Source: Corythucha ciliata
Taxonomy: Eukaryota > Arthropoda > Insecta > Hemiptera > Tingidae
Reading direction: 5' to 3'
Assembly: GCA_038030265.1 (NCBI GenBank)
Contig: CM075939.1
Coordinates: forward strand, 7,545,253 to 7,609,252
Length of the DNA stretch: 64,000 nt
Shown one piece after another: positions 22,139-32,695 of the stretch (its first letter is position 1; every line of letters begins with the position of its first letter). A program made the translations under genes and the position numbers. The notes under the pieces were generated by a model. The model was not told the DNA's origin and ran no database searches. It saw nothing but the letters and a program-made list of their open reading frames with translations.

Positions 22139-24834
22139 GGGCCCAAACACACTTGCGTTTTTTAAACGCGGCGATTAAAAAAACGCGCCCGCGTGAAAAA
22201 TGCAACACATAGAATTGTATGAGAACGAACACACCAGCGTCTAAAAAGACGCCGCGTTTAAAAAAACGCAACTTGTTCTATTTTCGACGCGGGGCGTTTA
22301 ACGCGTTCAAATTTGAAACACAAAGAAATGAATGGCTTTGCACACACATGCGTTCGTCTAGGCGCGTTTTTAGCGGACTTTCCATTTTGGCCCCTAATAA
22401 AATTGTTTCGGTTGCTTGGTCGGCAACCCCCAGCATCTTCTCGTTCAATCCTTTTGAATCGTTCTTCTGTTGTGTTTTGAACGCTGGGCTCTGAGCTTGT
22501 CTTTCTTGTCATTCTTTTGTGAACGTTTTCAACACGTGGTTTTAACATAATATCTGGGTCGGACGAAGAAGTTACAACGTGAAATGTTGTTATTGAAATT
22601 GACAAGTTTATCGCAGAAATCGAGAGAAGACCTGCTCTTAGTGGCGGATCTAGCATTTCATCTTGGGAGGGGTTCTACCATGAATCTCTCTTTTTTTCTT
22701 GAGTTTCAGCCGCAAACTTGTCTCTACAGGAGCCGTGAATCGGTGTTTACTCAATTTTAGCCGTGACTTCATCCGCGATTTATCGTTTTTCTCTATTTCA
22801 GCAGCGAATAAGCGCTTCTTATACCAACGCCCACCACGGCCGGGCATTTTCCCTTTTTTAAGCAGCGAATGAGCTCTTTATCTAAATTTTAGACGGAAAT
22901 TAGCGGTTTGCCTCAGTTTTAGCAAAGAGTTAAAGTTCCCCCCTCACTATTCTAGCGTTTTTCTTCACTTCTTAGTCATCCGAACTAGCGTTTTTTATTT
23001 TTGCTGAGAATTATTTCTGAATTTTAGCTGTGAATTATGCCACCCCTGAACCACCGCTTTTAATCAAGTTCAGCTTCAAGTTGGAGGAATTTCCACATAA
23101 TACGTGAATTGGAGTTTTTCTCCATTTAGCTCCGAATGAGCGCTTTATTGTAATATTAGCTGCGAATTAACGCATTTTCTTCATTTCAGCCGGGAATCAG
23201 CGGTCAGAGGATCAGTTTTAGTCGTGAACAAGCGAGATGTCCGAATATATCTGTGAATTAGCGTTTTTTTCAATTTTAGCTTCACATGTCGTGAATTAGC
23301 GCTATATCTCATTTTAGCCGCGAATTATATTCCAATGTTAGCGTTGGATTATTTCTTAATTTTAGCCGCGAATCACCGCATTCCTCAATCTTAGCTGTAA
23401 ATTAGCGCATTTTCTCGAATTGGTCCGCGAATTTGCATCTTTCTCCGTTCAAGCTGATGATGAGCGCTTTTTGCCAAAATTAGACAGGAGTTTAAAATTT
23501 CATTATCATTATTTTAGCTGCAAATGAGCGTTCTACATCAATTTTAGGCGGGAATTAGCGGTTTGTCTTAGTTTTAGCAGTGAATAAGCGGGTTTTTGAT
23601 GACATTGTGTCCGTGAATTATCTTTTTTCTTAATTTTTGGCTCAATGCAAGCGCTTTATCCCAATTTTAGTCGATAATTATTTCTCAAGTCACCTGCTAA
23701 TTATCGCGTTTCCTTAATTTTAGCCGGGAATTAGCGGATTTTCTCAAATTGATCCGCGAATTGGCGTATTTCTTTATTTTAGCTGCGAATGAGCGGTTTA
23801 CTTTAATTCTAGGCTGAAATTTAGCAGATTTTCTCAGTTTTAGCCGCGAATTATGTGGTTTTCTCAATTTTAGCTGTGAATCAGCGATTTTTCTCAATTT
23901 CAGTCCCGTTGTTGCTTCGAGAAATCACGAATTAGCGTTTTTGAGCCTGCTGAGCAATGGACGACTGCAGCTTTTTCTCAATTTTATAGCGGCGAATTAG
24001 CGCCTTTACTAAATTATCGCCGGACATTAGTGTTTTTTCCATTTTTAGCCACGAATTAGTGATTTAATTAGTTTTATACTATGAGCAAGCGCTTTTTCGC
24101 TATTTCAGCCACAAATTTTAGTGCTTTTCCCCGCATACTTGCCCCAAGACTAGCACATTAGAACGCCTTCTAAATGTTTTCCGTCGTTTAAAGGCCTATA
24201 GAAACTTGGGATTAGCGTATTTTCTCTGTTTTGTCGGCGACGTTGTCTTCAGATATCTCGAATTTCTGTATTTTTCTTACTTTAATTGGCAAATGAGCGC
24301 TTGTTCTCAATATTTGCCGTTAATGAACGCTTTGAAATCTAAAAATCCATATTTTTCATCTTAAAACATTTCAGTGCCCCCCCCCTCTCCAAGTGGTGTC
24401 CTCACCTTCTGTGTCCTCATCATCTATGCACTGTGGCACTGGCTGTTACATTGTGAACGAGGGTAGATAGAGGGGTGTCATCTTTACAGCTCCCCCTTTT
24501 ACAGTATTTTGGTGCGAGAAAAGTTAAATAAATCTCTTATTGGTACGGCGATCAACAAATTATAGCAGACACCATCTTATTAGGGGGGGGGGGGTTGAAC
24601 CCCCAAAACCCACCCCGTAAATCCGCCACTGCCTGCTCTCTTCAACAGAAAAGATGAACATTATAGAAATTTGAAAGACAAAATGTGGGATCAAGCTGTC
24701 TTGACGAGACCCGTTTCACTACTGGAGACTGGACACGCGATACTTAGAACGCAAGTGTGTTGAGACGGTTTTGGTGACGGGCGGGCGCGTTTTTTTAATC
24801 GCCGCGTTTAAAAAACGCAAGTGTGTTTGGGCCC
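22139..24834. mobile_element. PIF/Harbinger-like TIR element with TTA target-site duplication
   Basis: Begins GGGCCCAAACACACTTGCGT and ends in the exact inverse; the 54-bp TIRs (22139-22192, 24781-24834) look identical. TTA lies on both sides (22136-22138, 24835-24837). The uninterrupted version of the target, with a single TTA, is preserved in the right TIR of the host element at about 27080-27100, which proves the insertion. The 3-bp TWA duplication and GGGCC ends fit PIF/Harbinger. No transposase is visible, so it is non-autonomous. The interior near 22200-22380 is rich in GCGTTTAAAAAAACGC-like palindromes. Confidence 0.85.
22639..24631. mobile_element. hAT-like non-autonomous element filled with 30-bp repeats
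   Basis: Starts TAGTGGCGGATCTAG and ends ATCCGCCACTG, flanked by the 8-bp direct repeat CCTGCTCT (22631-22638 and 24632-24639). An 8-bp duplication and short (C)AGTGGCGGAT ends fit the hAT superfamily. There is no transposase. Almost all of its 2.0 kb is the degenerate TTTTCTCAATTTTAGCCGCG/AATTAGCG repeat. Confidence 0.85.
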
Positions 24835-24837
24835 TTA

Positions 24838-26160
24838 GGTGCTCTCTTGAGGGGTTTTACTTTTATAACAATTAATTTTGGATGCCACTAGTGGCCGAAT
24901 TCTTTAATATTTTTCATTAACTATTGTTATAGTGTTGACAAAAGCATGATGCTATGCCTTTTCGAGCTCGGACTTAACGACTAATATGGGGGGGGGGGTG
25001 CACATTGCAAAATGCTTTTCTCCCTCGGATATACGTTGAGGGGAAGGGGGTGGGCTATCAGTACACTTATATTCACATAAAAATGAATTAAATGCATCCC
25101 CAACTAGCCACGCCCGCAGTTTCATTTGTTACACTTCAGAAACTGCAAAATACCAGAAGGCCTGACATCGACGAAGAATACCACGGACCCGCAAAGCATT
25201 CATGAATTTATCCTTCCGAGAAGAATCTCTACTCTGCAGGGTGTTCAATTTAAAGAAGAAAAAATTGTTACATTGCGACTAAACAGCTGAAAACAAAAAA
25301 CAAAACAAAAAAAACGCTCTTCACTGATGAAAAAAAATATAAAAATAATAAAACGCCGAGTCAAGAGCCCCTTTTTTCAAGCGAAATACTAAAGCTACGA
25401 TTTTCTGTTTTTCATATCAGAATATTATAATGTGCGAGGAGCTCGGCTTTCGTTAGAATTTATTTCGTCGACGAGCTTCCAGCACAGTCTATTTTCCTGG
25501 TTATTTGAGGACCAAAACTTCTCAAAAACGACTATTTTCACTCGTCTTGAGGCGACTTTCGTTATTTTGTATTAGGAGAATAAGATGTGTTAGGAGCACG
25601 GCTCCCAAAAAATATTTTCTTTCAATTCGTTGGGAGTGGCTTGAAAAGAACATAACATTCCCACGCGGTTATAAAGTGTTCTAAGTGGGCCCAAATTGCT
25701 TTCGAGAGTGATATCGGACACCCCTAGAAATGTCGCTCTCTTAACCCGTATAGAACTCTCAAAATCGCTCTTTTCGTAGTGACAAGTCTGACCATAAGGC
25801 GGCTAAAATCCTCCGGTAAAAATCTTGTCAAAAATCACGATTTTGCCCCTTTTTTCAAGCTAAAAAAGTCCTATATCTAGGAGTGAAAAACAAATACTTT
25901 TTGGTATGCTCCAGAGCCGAACAGGCACAGGGAAGCACGCCTGACCATACTTGTTTCAAGAATTGGACGTCATCATCCTCGTCGATGGAATCGGCCATTA
26001 TTTTGGAAGGATTCCAGCAGAGTGAGAAACTGTATGGAATCAGGTAAGAAATGGTATAGTTCATTGATTTTTGGCTGCAAAATCTGTTATATTATTCAGC
26101 GAGATCTTGAGATAAAATGACATATGCAATTTATGGAAAATGATGTGTCTTCGTGGTTCC
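24838..26160. other. Mutator-like element, left interior
   Basis: 24838-24880 is the remainder of the left terminal repeat. The rest is A+T-rich with G-runs (24988) and degenerate phrases such as CTCAAAAACGACTATTTTC, which also occur near 45770-45930. A minus-strand ORF at 25855-26064 (MADSIDEDDDVQF) is short and matches no family I know. Confidence 0.45.
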
Positions 26161-26187
26161 TTATAAATCAGATTTAACAAAAAAATA

Positions 26188-27010
26188 GTCGCTGATGGGG
26201 ATAGCAGTGTCTATATGACTTCATTGAAATATCGGCCGTTCGATAAAACGCCTATTGAAAAGATAGAATGTACGAACCATCTTCAACGCAATTTATGTCG
26301 GAAGATGCGCACTTTGACCGAAAGTACTTCGATGGGTTATCAAGCTATTTACGAAAGATCGTTGCCAGCAAAGTACTGTTCTCATTAGCAACCGAAATAA
26401 TTAATATCATGCTTTACATTTCTCAATTACACGTACATGATGGAATGTGCAGATCAAATCTATGAGGGTCGCGGTCAATATGGCTTCGAAACATTGGGCC
26501 AGTCAGACAGCCTCACTCAACGAAAAAATATGTGCTCTTCGGAAAGACATAAAAAACACTCCTTTTCCACATATTTGGCCGGCATTCCACGTGTGCCTCT
26601 TACTTCTGTTCGGGTTGTAAGCCAAATGAGAAGGATTTAGTGGAAGACATGAAAGTAGCTGGTAAATTCTTTTATTAGCATTTCGTTGTTATCAGAAATT
26701 CCATAATGGTGTTGTTTGCTGCTATTCGCAGGTCTTTGGAGAAAAATCGAAGAGGCCTTTGACTTTTTGGCGAGGCAGTCATCTAGCCTCATACAGAGAT
26801 TGGACAGCAACCTTGCCGAAAACTTCAATGGCGTGGTAGCCAAATTTATCGGTATCAACCGAGAATTGGCGGATATTACTGCTCCAAAACAGCGAGCCTG
26901 ATAATTTCCTCGCAGGCAAAAGTTTACACGCTTTCCCCCTAACGTAAACAACACCGAATGGAGTAGTAGGTACTGCACGTATGATTTAGTCCCAAAATAC
27001 CGATAAATTT
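26188..27010 (+). pseudogene. Broken Mutator-like transposase gene with an internal inversion
   Basis: The plus strand shows VADGDSSVY followed by IEKIECTNHLQRNLCRK (about 26190-26325), motifs of the Mutator-like transposase domain. Later come NEKICALRKDIKN and CASYFCSGCKPNEKDLVEDM. A 70-bp GT-AG intron (26662-26731) leads to LWRKIEEAFDFLARQSSSLI and NLAENFNGVVAKFIG (to about 26860). The expected continuation, GGKRVNFCLRGNYQARC, lies on the opposite strand at about 26870-26950, and the AENFNGVVAKFIG segment itself is repeated in inverse orientation near 27000-27030. There is also a stop after 26395 and a frameshift near 26590. The gene is inactive. Confidence 0.75.
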
Positions 27011-27184
27011 GGCTACCACGCCATTGAAGTTTGACAAAATTAATTGTTATAAAAGTAAAACCCCTCAAGAGAGCACCTAAGCTTCACCCTTTTAAAGGTA
27101 ACTTCCCCTCCCACCACAAAATACCCAAGTGTTTGTCCTCGATTTGATAAATCCCACGATGGATACCTCCCCCCCTCATTGAAT

Positions 27185-28480
27185 GGATGGGAGGGTGAGA
27201 AGTTTCAATTTGTCGACATAAAATCCGAAATAGAAGGCTACAAACGACAATTTTCCAGCAGATATTTATTTTTTGACGGATAGTGGCCGTTTCTGTGCAA
27301 ATTTAGTCTCTGATGACCTCGAATTGACGCGATTCCAACCTCCAGATCCTGTTATAGAAGACTGAAAAAAGGCAATGGTTCATCTGTTATTTTCGCCAGT
27401 GAATCTGCCCACAGGCGTGGTGGATCCAGTTTTTCCTCAAGAGGAGTTGCACAGAAATACCCCCCCCCCCCATTTAACTCGTGAATGAGCACTGAATTGA
27501 CGTTTTTCTTTAATTTCAGGTGAAACTGAGTGCTTTTTCTCAATTCTACCTCGAAACAATAGCCTATTTTCTTCATTTTAACCGTATAAAGGTCTCAATT
27601 TTAATTACGGCCAGCACCGCGAATAGGTTCAATTTCAGCCGCAAAAGAACAGTTTTTCCTCAATTTTACCGGTGAATGAACGCCATTTCTCAGTTTTAGC
27701 CACGACAATTGGTGTTTTCACAATGTTTGGTGTGTTCAACAATGACGTTTGGTGACAAGGTGTTTTCCTCAATGTGCCTTAATTTTAGCCGGAAATAATA
27801 AGAACTTTTTCAAAAATGTGTGCGCTAAGTCGCCCTCTTTCTCGATTGTACCCGCAAACTTGCTATATAAATGTATAAAAACAGTCAATTATCACTTTTT
27901 CGCAATATTCACCGAGATGTTGGTTTGAGAAACCATGAACTGGTGCCTTCTCTCAATTTTTACCTGCGTGAATGAGCTCCATTTCTCAATTTTAGCCGTG
28001 AATTGGAATTTTTAATCAATTTTAGCCGCATATGAGCGATTTTTCTCAATTCTTCATTGAACGCACAATTTTATTTTGTCAATTTGAGCCGTGAAGAGAG
28101 CATACTGTAAACCATAAGTTAGCGCATTTTCTTAATTTCGGCCCGGACTTTGGATCGCGAAACCGCAAATTGGCGTGTTTTCTCAATTTCAACCGCGAAC
28201 AATGAGCAGATTTATTTCTCAAGTTCAACGTGAATCAGCGCTATTTCTCAATTCTAGCCGTGAATGGGTGTTTTCGCTCAGTACTAGCCGGAAAATGTCC
28301 TTTTCATGGATTTCATCCGCGAACGAGCACTTTTTCTCAAGACGTGCGCCCCCCCCCCCCCACCAACCTCTGAATCCGTGTGCCTGGCTGGCTGCCCACC
28401 CCTTGATCATGGGCTGGATACGCCCCTGGTTATACCACTGGCTTTTGTTCGACTGTCTTGTACTTACCGTACTCATTCTT
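27185..28480. repeat. 30-bp repeat field, possible hAT-like element
   Basis: About 27480-28350 is the TTTTCTCAATTTTAGCCG-type repeat. It is bounded by CAGGCGTGGTGGATCCAG (from 27412) on the left and CTGAATCCGTGTGCCTG (to 28386) or GGATACGCCCCTG (to 28428) on the right, which look like hAT-type termini. I could not find a matching 8-bp duplication, so limits are provisional. Confidence 0.5.
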
Positions 28481-28674
28481 AGTCTAGGAGTGTGGTAAAG
28501 TAACTTTACTAGACTCAGTCTTGTAAAGTAACCACCAGACTGAGTCCGGTAAACTTTACCAGACACCAGACTCAGTACCAACAGGGAGGTACAGCAGAAC
28601 TTTCGGTCCTAAACTGCACAGCAATGACCTACTTACGGGGCGTGAAGGGCGAAGAAAGTGCGAAGGGTAAGAAA

Positions 28675-28765
28675 AGTTAAAAGTGGATACTGTCTTGACC
28701 ACCCCTGGGGGTGCCCTCACCCCTGCCCTTGACCAGGGGTGGTCAAGACAGTACCCACTTTTAAC
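28675..28765. repeat. Long hairpin (fold-back MITE)
   Basis: AGTTAAAAGTGGATACTGTC...CCACCCCTGG is followed, after about 24 bp, by its inverse ending in CCCACTTTTAACT. The stem is about 33 bp with one or two mismatches. The inner ends read CCAGGGGTGG, the same motif that starts transposons elsewhere in the window. Confidence 0.8.
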
Positions 28766-29832
28766 TGTTCTTCACTGCTGTTTCAAAAAACGAAGGAACA
28801 TACCGACGTAGGATAGTGATTCGTAGTTGTTGCCCCCCCAATACAGACTCACAAGGCTTTTTTAACGCAAGCATAATTATGTTCTTCCTTAAACTACTGA
28901 ACATTTTAATACCAGCGATTTATCGAATTATCACCTAATTATAAAGTACCCTTGAAAAATGTATTTTAGTTTTCAGTTCGTTGCGTATCTGTAGGGTAGT
29001 CTAAAGATAGTCTGCAGAACAACTTTCTCATTACAACCAAATCCACTGTGGTCTGTGGTTCCAAAACTCCAAATCAAGAATTTTGATGAGTGGGAAGAAG
29101 CCCTGAGGCAGTGGCGGATCCAGAAAGCACTTGGGGAGGGGGACGGGACATTGAATTTTCAAGCACGGAAAAAAATCTGTAATGATGCTGTGATCTTATG
29201 GATTTGGATGAGTCTCCTCGAGACAAAGACACAAACCATCATGTATAATTCGTGAAAGGAATGGTCCGGGAGCCCACCGTATGAAAAATCCGGGTCATTT
29301 GATCGTGTCTGGCGCCTGCGCAGGACGTTTTCTATGGTCTAGGAGATGACACTTCTGAGATCGCCAGAAATTTTCCGTGCGACAGAGGCTCACAACAGAG
29401 CTAGCTGTTGGCAAACACATCTTTGGGCTGCTTGAAAACGGCTGGCAAGTGTAAAAATTGGTTCTGCTCAAACAATAAACTAGAAAACTACCACCGCCAT
29501 CCAATTTCGAATGAAACCCTGGCTATACTAGGAAGCCTCGTAATTTCACATTTTCTAAAGCCCGCTGACGTCGTTATCTACGGTCAAATTGGATGGGGAT
29601 GTTGATTTCGTAACGTACTGGACGTGGGAAACGATTTTTTACTCCCACCAGTCGTTTTCAAAGCACCCAAAGGTGTGCTTGTCAACAGCCATCTCTGCTG
29701 TGAGCTGAGCAAGCTTGATCTTAGCAAGAAGCCGTGACGCTCTGAATAATACGCACTTGGGGCCTGTTCAATAACTTCAACAACATATTAAGTTAACCAC
29801 AGTATAATATAGCGTTTTCCATTTGCTCATTG
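28766..29832. other. No gene recognised; transposon-end motifs
   Basis: Contains a CAGTGGCGGATCCAG left-end-like motif near 29108 and a GGGGCCTGTTC MITE-end-like motif near 29760. ORFs (29055-29255, 29295-29504, 29408-29605) are short and unlike any family I know. Confidence 0.4.
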
Positions 29833-31300
29833 CAGTGCCGGCCTTAGAAATTTGGCGCTCTCGGGCGAATCTTTCATCAACGCCTCCGTGAAAATTGCCT
29901 TCACGAGCCACGAATTAGCGATTTTCTTCCATTTTAGCGAATTGTCTCCATTTTAGCTGCGAATTAGCGATTTATTTCCCTTTCAGCCGTGAATTAGTCA
30001 TTTTTTCTTGCAATTAATTTGTTTTTTTCCTGAATTGAGCCGCTAATGAGTATTTTACCCGTGAATTAGCTCTATGTTTTCTATTTTTAGCCACGAAGTT
30101 GTCTCCGGAAACCGCGACTCGCCATTTACTCAATTTATTTCTGTGAAATATAGCAAAAATGTTGTCAATTTAACCCCATAAATAGCCATTTTTCTTGATT
30201 TCAGCAGTGAATTAACGTTTCACCTTATTTTAGCCTCCTAGCGAGCCCTCAAAGAGAGTTTTGATCCCAAATTTTCGCTGCGAATGAACGGTTTTTTTTT
30301 TTCTGAATTTTATTCGCGAATTTGTGCATTATCCTCATTTAGCCGTGGATTAGCGATTTTGTTCACTTTCGGCCACGAAATTACCTGCAGAACCCGCCAT
30401 GAGCGTTTTCTCCATTTTAACCGCGAATTAGCGTTTTATCCACACGTCAGCGCTTCTTCTCAATTTTATCGGTGAATTACCGATTTCTCCCTATTTTAGC
30501 CGTGAATTAGCAATTTATCTTAATTTTGCCGTGAACTCAAGTTTTTCCTGATTTCAGCTGCTAATCAGCAATTTTTTTTTCTCAATTTCATCCATGAATT
30601 AGCACTTTTTGTTAAGTTTCCCCGCGTATTAGCGTTTTTTTTTTCACTTTTAGTCATTAATTAGCGTTTTCTTTTCAGATTGAACCACGAATTGCGTTCT
30701 GAAATAAGCCGAGAATTCATGTTTTCGTAATTTCAGGCGAGAATACCGCTTTTTCTCAAAACCACTGGTGAAATCTCGATTTTTCACCAATATTTTATCC
30801 TTTAATTAGCGTGTTTCGTAATTTTAAACCTGTAAATTACTGTTGTTTACACTTTATCCGCGATTTTAGAGCTTTTTCTCAATTTTAGCCGTGAAGTAAC
30901 GTTTTACCTCGCGAATTAGCTATGTATTTTTCTTAACTTTATACGTGATTTAGCATTTTCTTTCTCATTTCTGTCCGTGAATCAGTAATTTTTCTCAATA
31001 ATTTCAGCCGTGAATTAGCCATTTATCTTAATTTCAACCCCAAATTGGCGTCATATAGTGGGCACTAACGGGGGGGATTATCCGCACACGAGGAGGCGCG
31101 AATTGTAGCGTTTTCCATTCGCTTAAAAATGATAATTCACCACTGTAGGACATGGCCGGGCCACTGTGAAGGGGCTCACTGGGCCACTTTCTTGGCCAGC
31201 GGGCCCTGGGTTGGCCAAAGGCCAGTCGGCCACTGGCAGCGATTTCTCCACACGTCAGCGCTTCTTCTCAATTTTATCGGTGAATTACCGATTTCTCCGC
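29833..31300. repeat. 30-bp repeat field starting at an hAT-type end
   Basis: Starts CAGTGCCGGCCTTAGAAATT, an hAT-like terminus, followed by about 1.1 kb of TTAGCCGTGAATTAGCGTTT units. 31247-31299 repeats 30439-30491 almost exactly (CCACACGTCAGCGCTTCTTC). A GC-rich patch with GGCCA palindromes lies at 31150-31230. Confidence 0.65.
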
Positions 31301-31849
31301 GCCACTAACGAACGTGCCTCCCAAAGCCTTAAGTTGAATGCACTGCAGCAAAGTCTGCAGTGGACGATGTCACGTTCAATTTTGAGCCTTTAGGATGGAT
31401 GTACGCGCTATGTAGCGCCGCTCGAAGACGCTTCCAGTGGACGACCGACCTGAAGGCAGTGACGTGCCCGTGGAAAGGGTTTTGGGGGTCAGAACCCCTC
31501 TCAGAGTACTTCAGCCCTGCAGAGTTTAAAAATAACAAAAAACACGAAAAAATATAAATAAAATAACTATAACAAAGTAAAAGAACAAAAACAAACAAAC
31601 AAGAGAAACGAGAGACCCCAGATTTGTATGGCCCTAAAAGTTTGCCATTTAGCCTCGCTAATTAAGCCCACGGCATCAATGGTATTATACCACTGACCAG
31701 GCGTGGATTTAGGATTTTCTCAAGGGAAGGGCTTGGGAAATTGCGTGCATGGATCTACTTAAAATGGCTTGACAGCCATTCGGTGCTTCAGTGCTTAAAC
31801 ATAGCTAAGTTAGCTATTCCCACCATAAAAATGGATAGGCTGACTATTC
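31301..31849. other. No gene recognised
   Basis: Opposed short ORFs (31360-31557 plus, 31329-31598 minus) have no motif I know. CAGGCGTGGATTTAGG near 31700 resembles a transposon end. The stretch ends at the gypsy LTR. Confidence 0.4.
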
Positions 31850-31986
31850 TGTAAGGTACTCAAGTCATTTTAATAAACCAAAATCAAGTTCTGTATTTCA
31901 GCAAAACCGAAAACTCTCTTCTTCTATATCTCTCACAAGACGCCTCCACTCTCACCCGTTGCTATAGGGAACTCGCGTTCCCTACA
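31850..31986 (-). repeat. LTR of gypsy element 1 (3' LTR on the minus strand)
   Basis: TGTAAGGTACTCAAGTC to GTTCCCTACA; matches 42975-43109. It contains ATTTTAATAAACC, a possible polyadenylation region on the plus strand only. Confidence 0.85.
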
Positions 31987-32428
31987 TCTTCCTTCCCTTT
32001 TCTCGGACGATCTTCTTTTCTACGAACGTGATAATATGAGATGTCGCCTGTTCTTCTTAATATTATTCCTGGGGTCCAGCCTTTCGTCAGCTTGTTAGAC
32101 ACCCAGACTTCCTCCCCCTCGACGAACGATCTGAACCTTGTTCGAGAGTCTCTGTAAAGCCTTTGTTTTTTCAGGGCGACATCAATTTTTTTCAGAAACG
32201 CAGGGCTTCAGTAAATCGAAAACTGATCGTAACCGACGACCCATTAGCAGTTCGCTTGGAGTTCTTCCCGTGGTAGACGTGAAGCGTGTTCCTATACGAA
32301 ATTAAAAATTCTCTGAGCTTGTCCATAATTGTCCCTTTTGCTTTATTTGCGGCTTTCATTCGAGTTTTGAATGTTCGAACTGCCCTTTCTGCTAATCCAT
32401 TGCTTCTAGGATGATACGGGGTGACCTT
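31987..32428 (-). pseudogene. gypsy element 1 integrase C-terminal remnant
   Basis: Downstream part of the integrase split by the copia insertion. HPRSNGLAERAVRTFKTR is clear, followed by a chromo/SH3-like tail with several stops, ending at the LTR at 31986. Confidence 0.8.
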
Positions 32429-32695
32429 GATATTGTTGTAAATATTTAAAAAAAAAAAAAAACATCTTTCGCGTCCCTTCCTTTTTACACATGTTTGCTT
32501 TTTTCCCTTGTTCCTCTTTTCTCTGTTGTTTCTCTCTCTGCTACAAATAAATACAGAATCTTCTTCGTCAATCAGCTCCTAATCTAGCCTTTTTTCCAAT
32601 TGGTTATGGGCCCAGCGGCTGGAACACACCCTAGAGGCTAGAAGAACCTAAAAAAAAAAGGTCTCCAAGTTATCGAACAGTTCCAACGGTGCAGA

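Larger units (their letters stand above)
22030..27184. mobile_element. Mutator-like element with about 150-bp TIRs, carrying nested insertions
   Basis: The left terminal repeat is 22030-22138 plus 24838-24880, split by a nested insertion. The right one is 27035-27184 in inverse orientation. They match almost fully apart from a G-run length. The interior holds a broken transposase gene (about 26188-27010). Long TIRs fit Mutator-like elements, but I see no 9-bp target-site duplication at the ends. Without the nested element the length would be about 2.46 kb. Confidence 0.75.

Noticed and set aside
25855..26064. Acidic minus-strand ORF in the Mutator-like element
   Set aside because: Opposite in direction to the transposase and matches no accessory protein I know.
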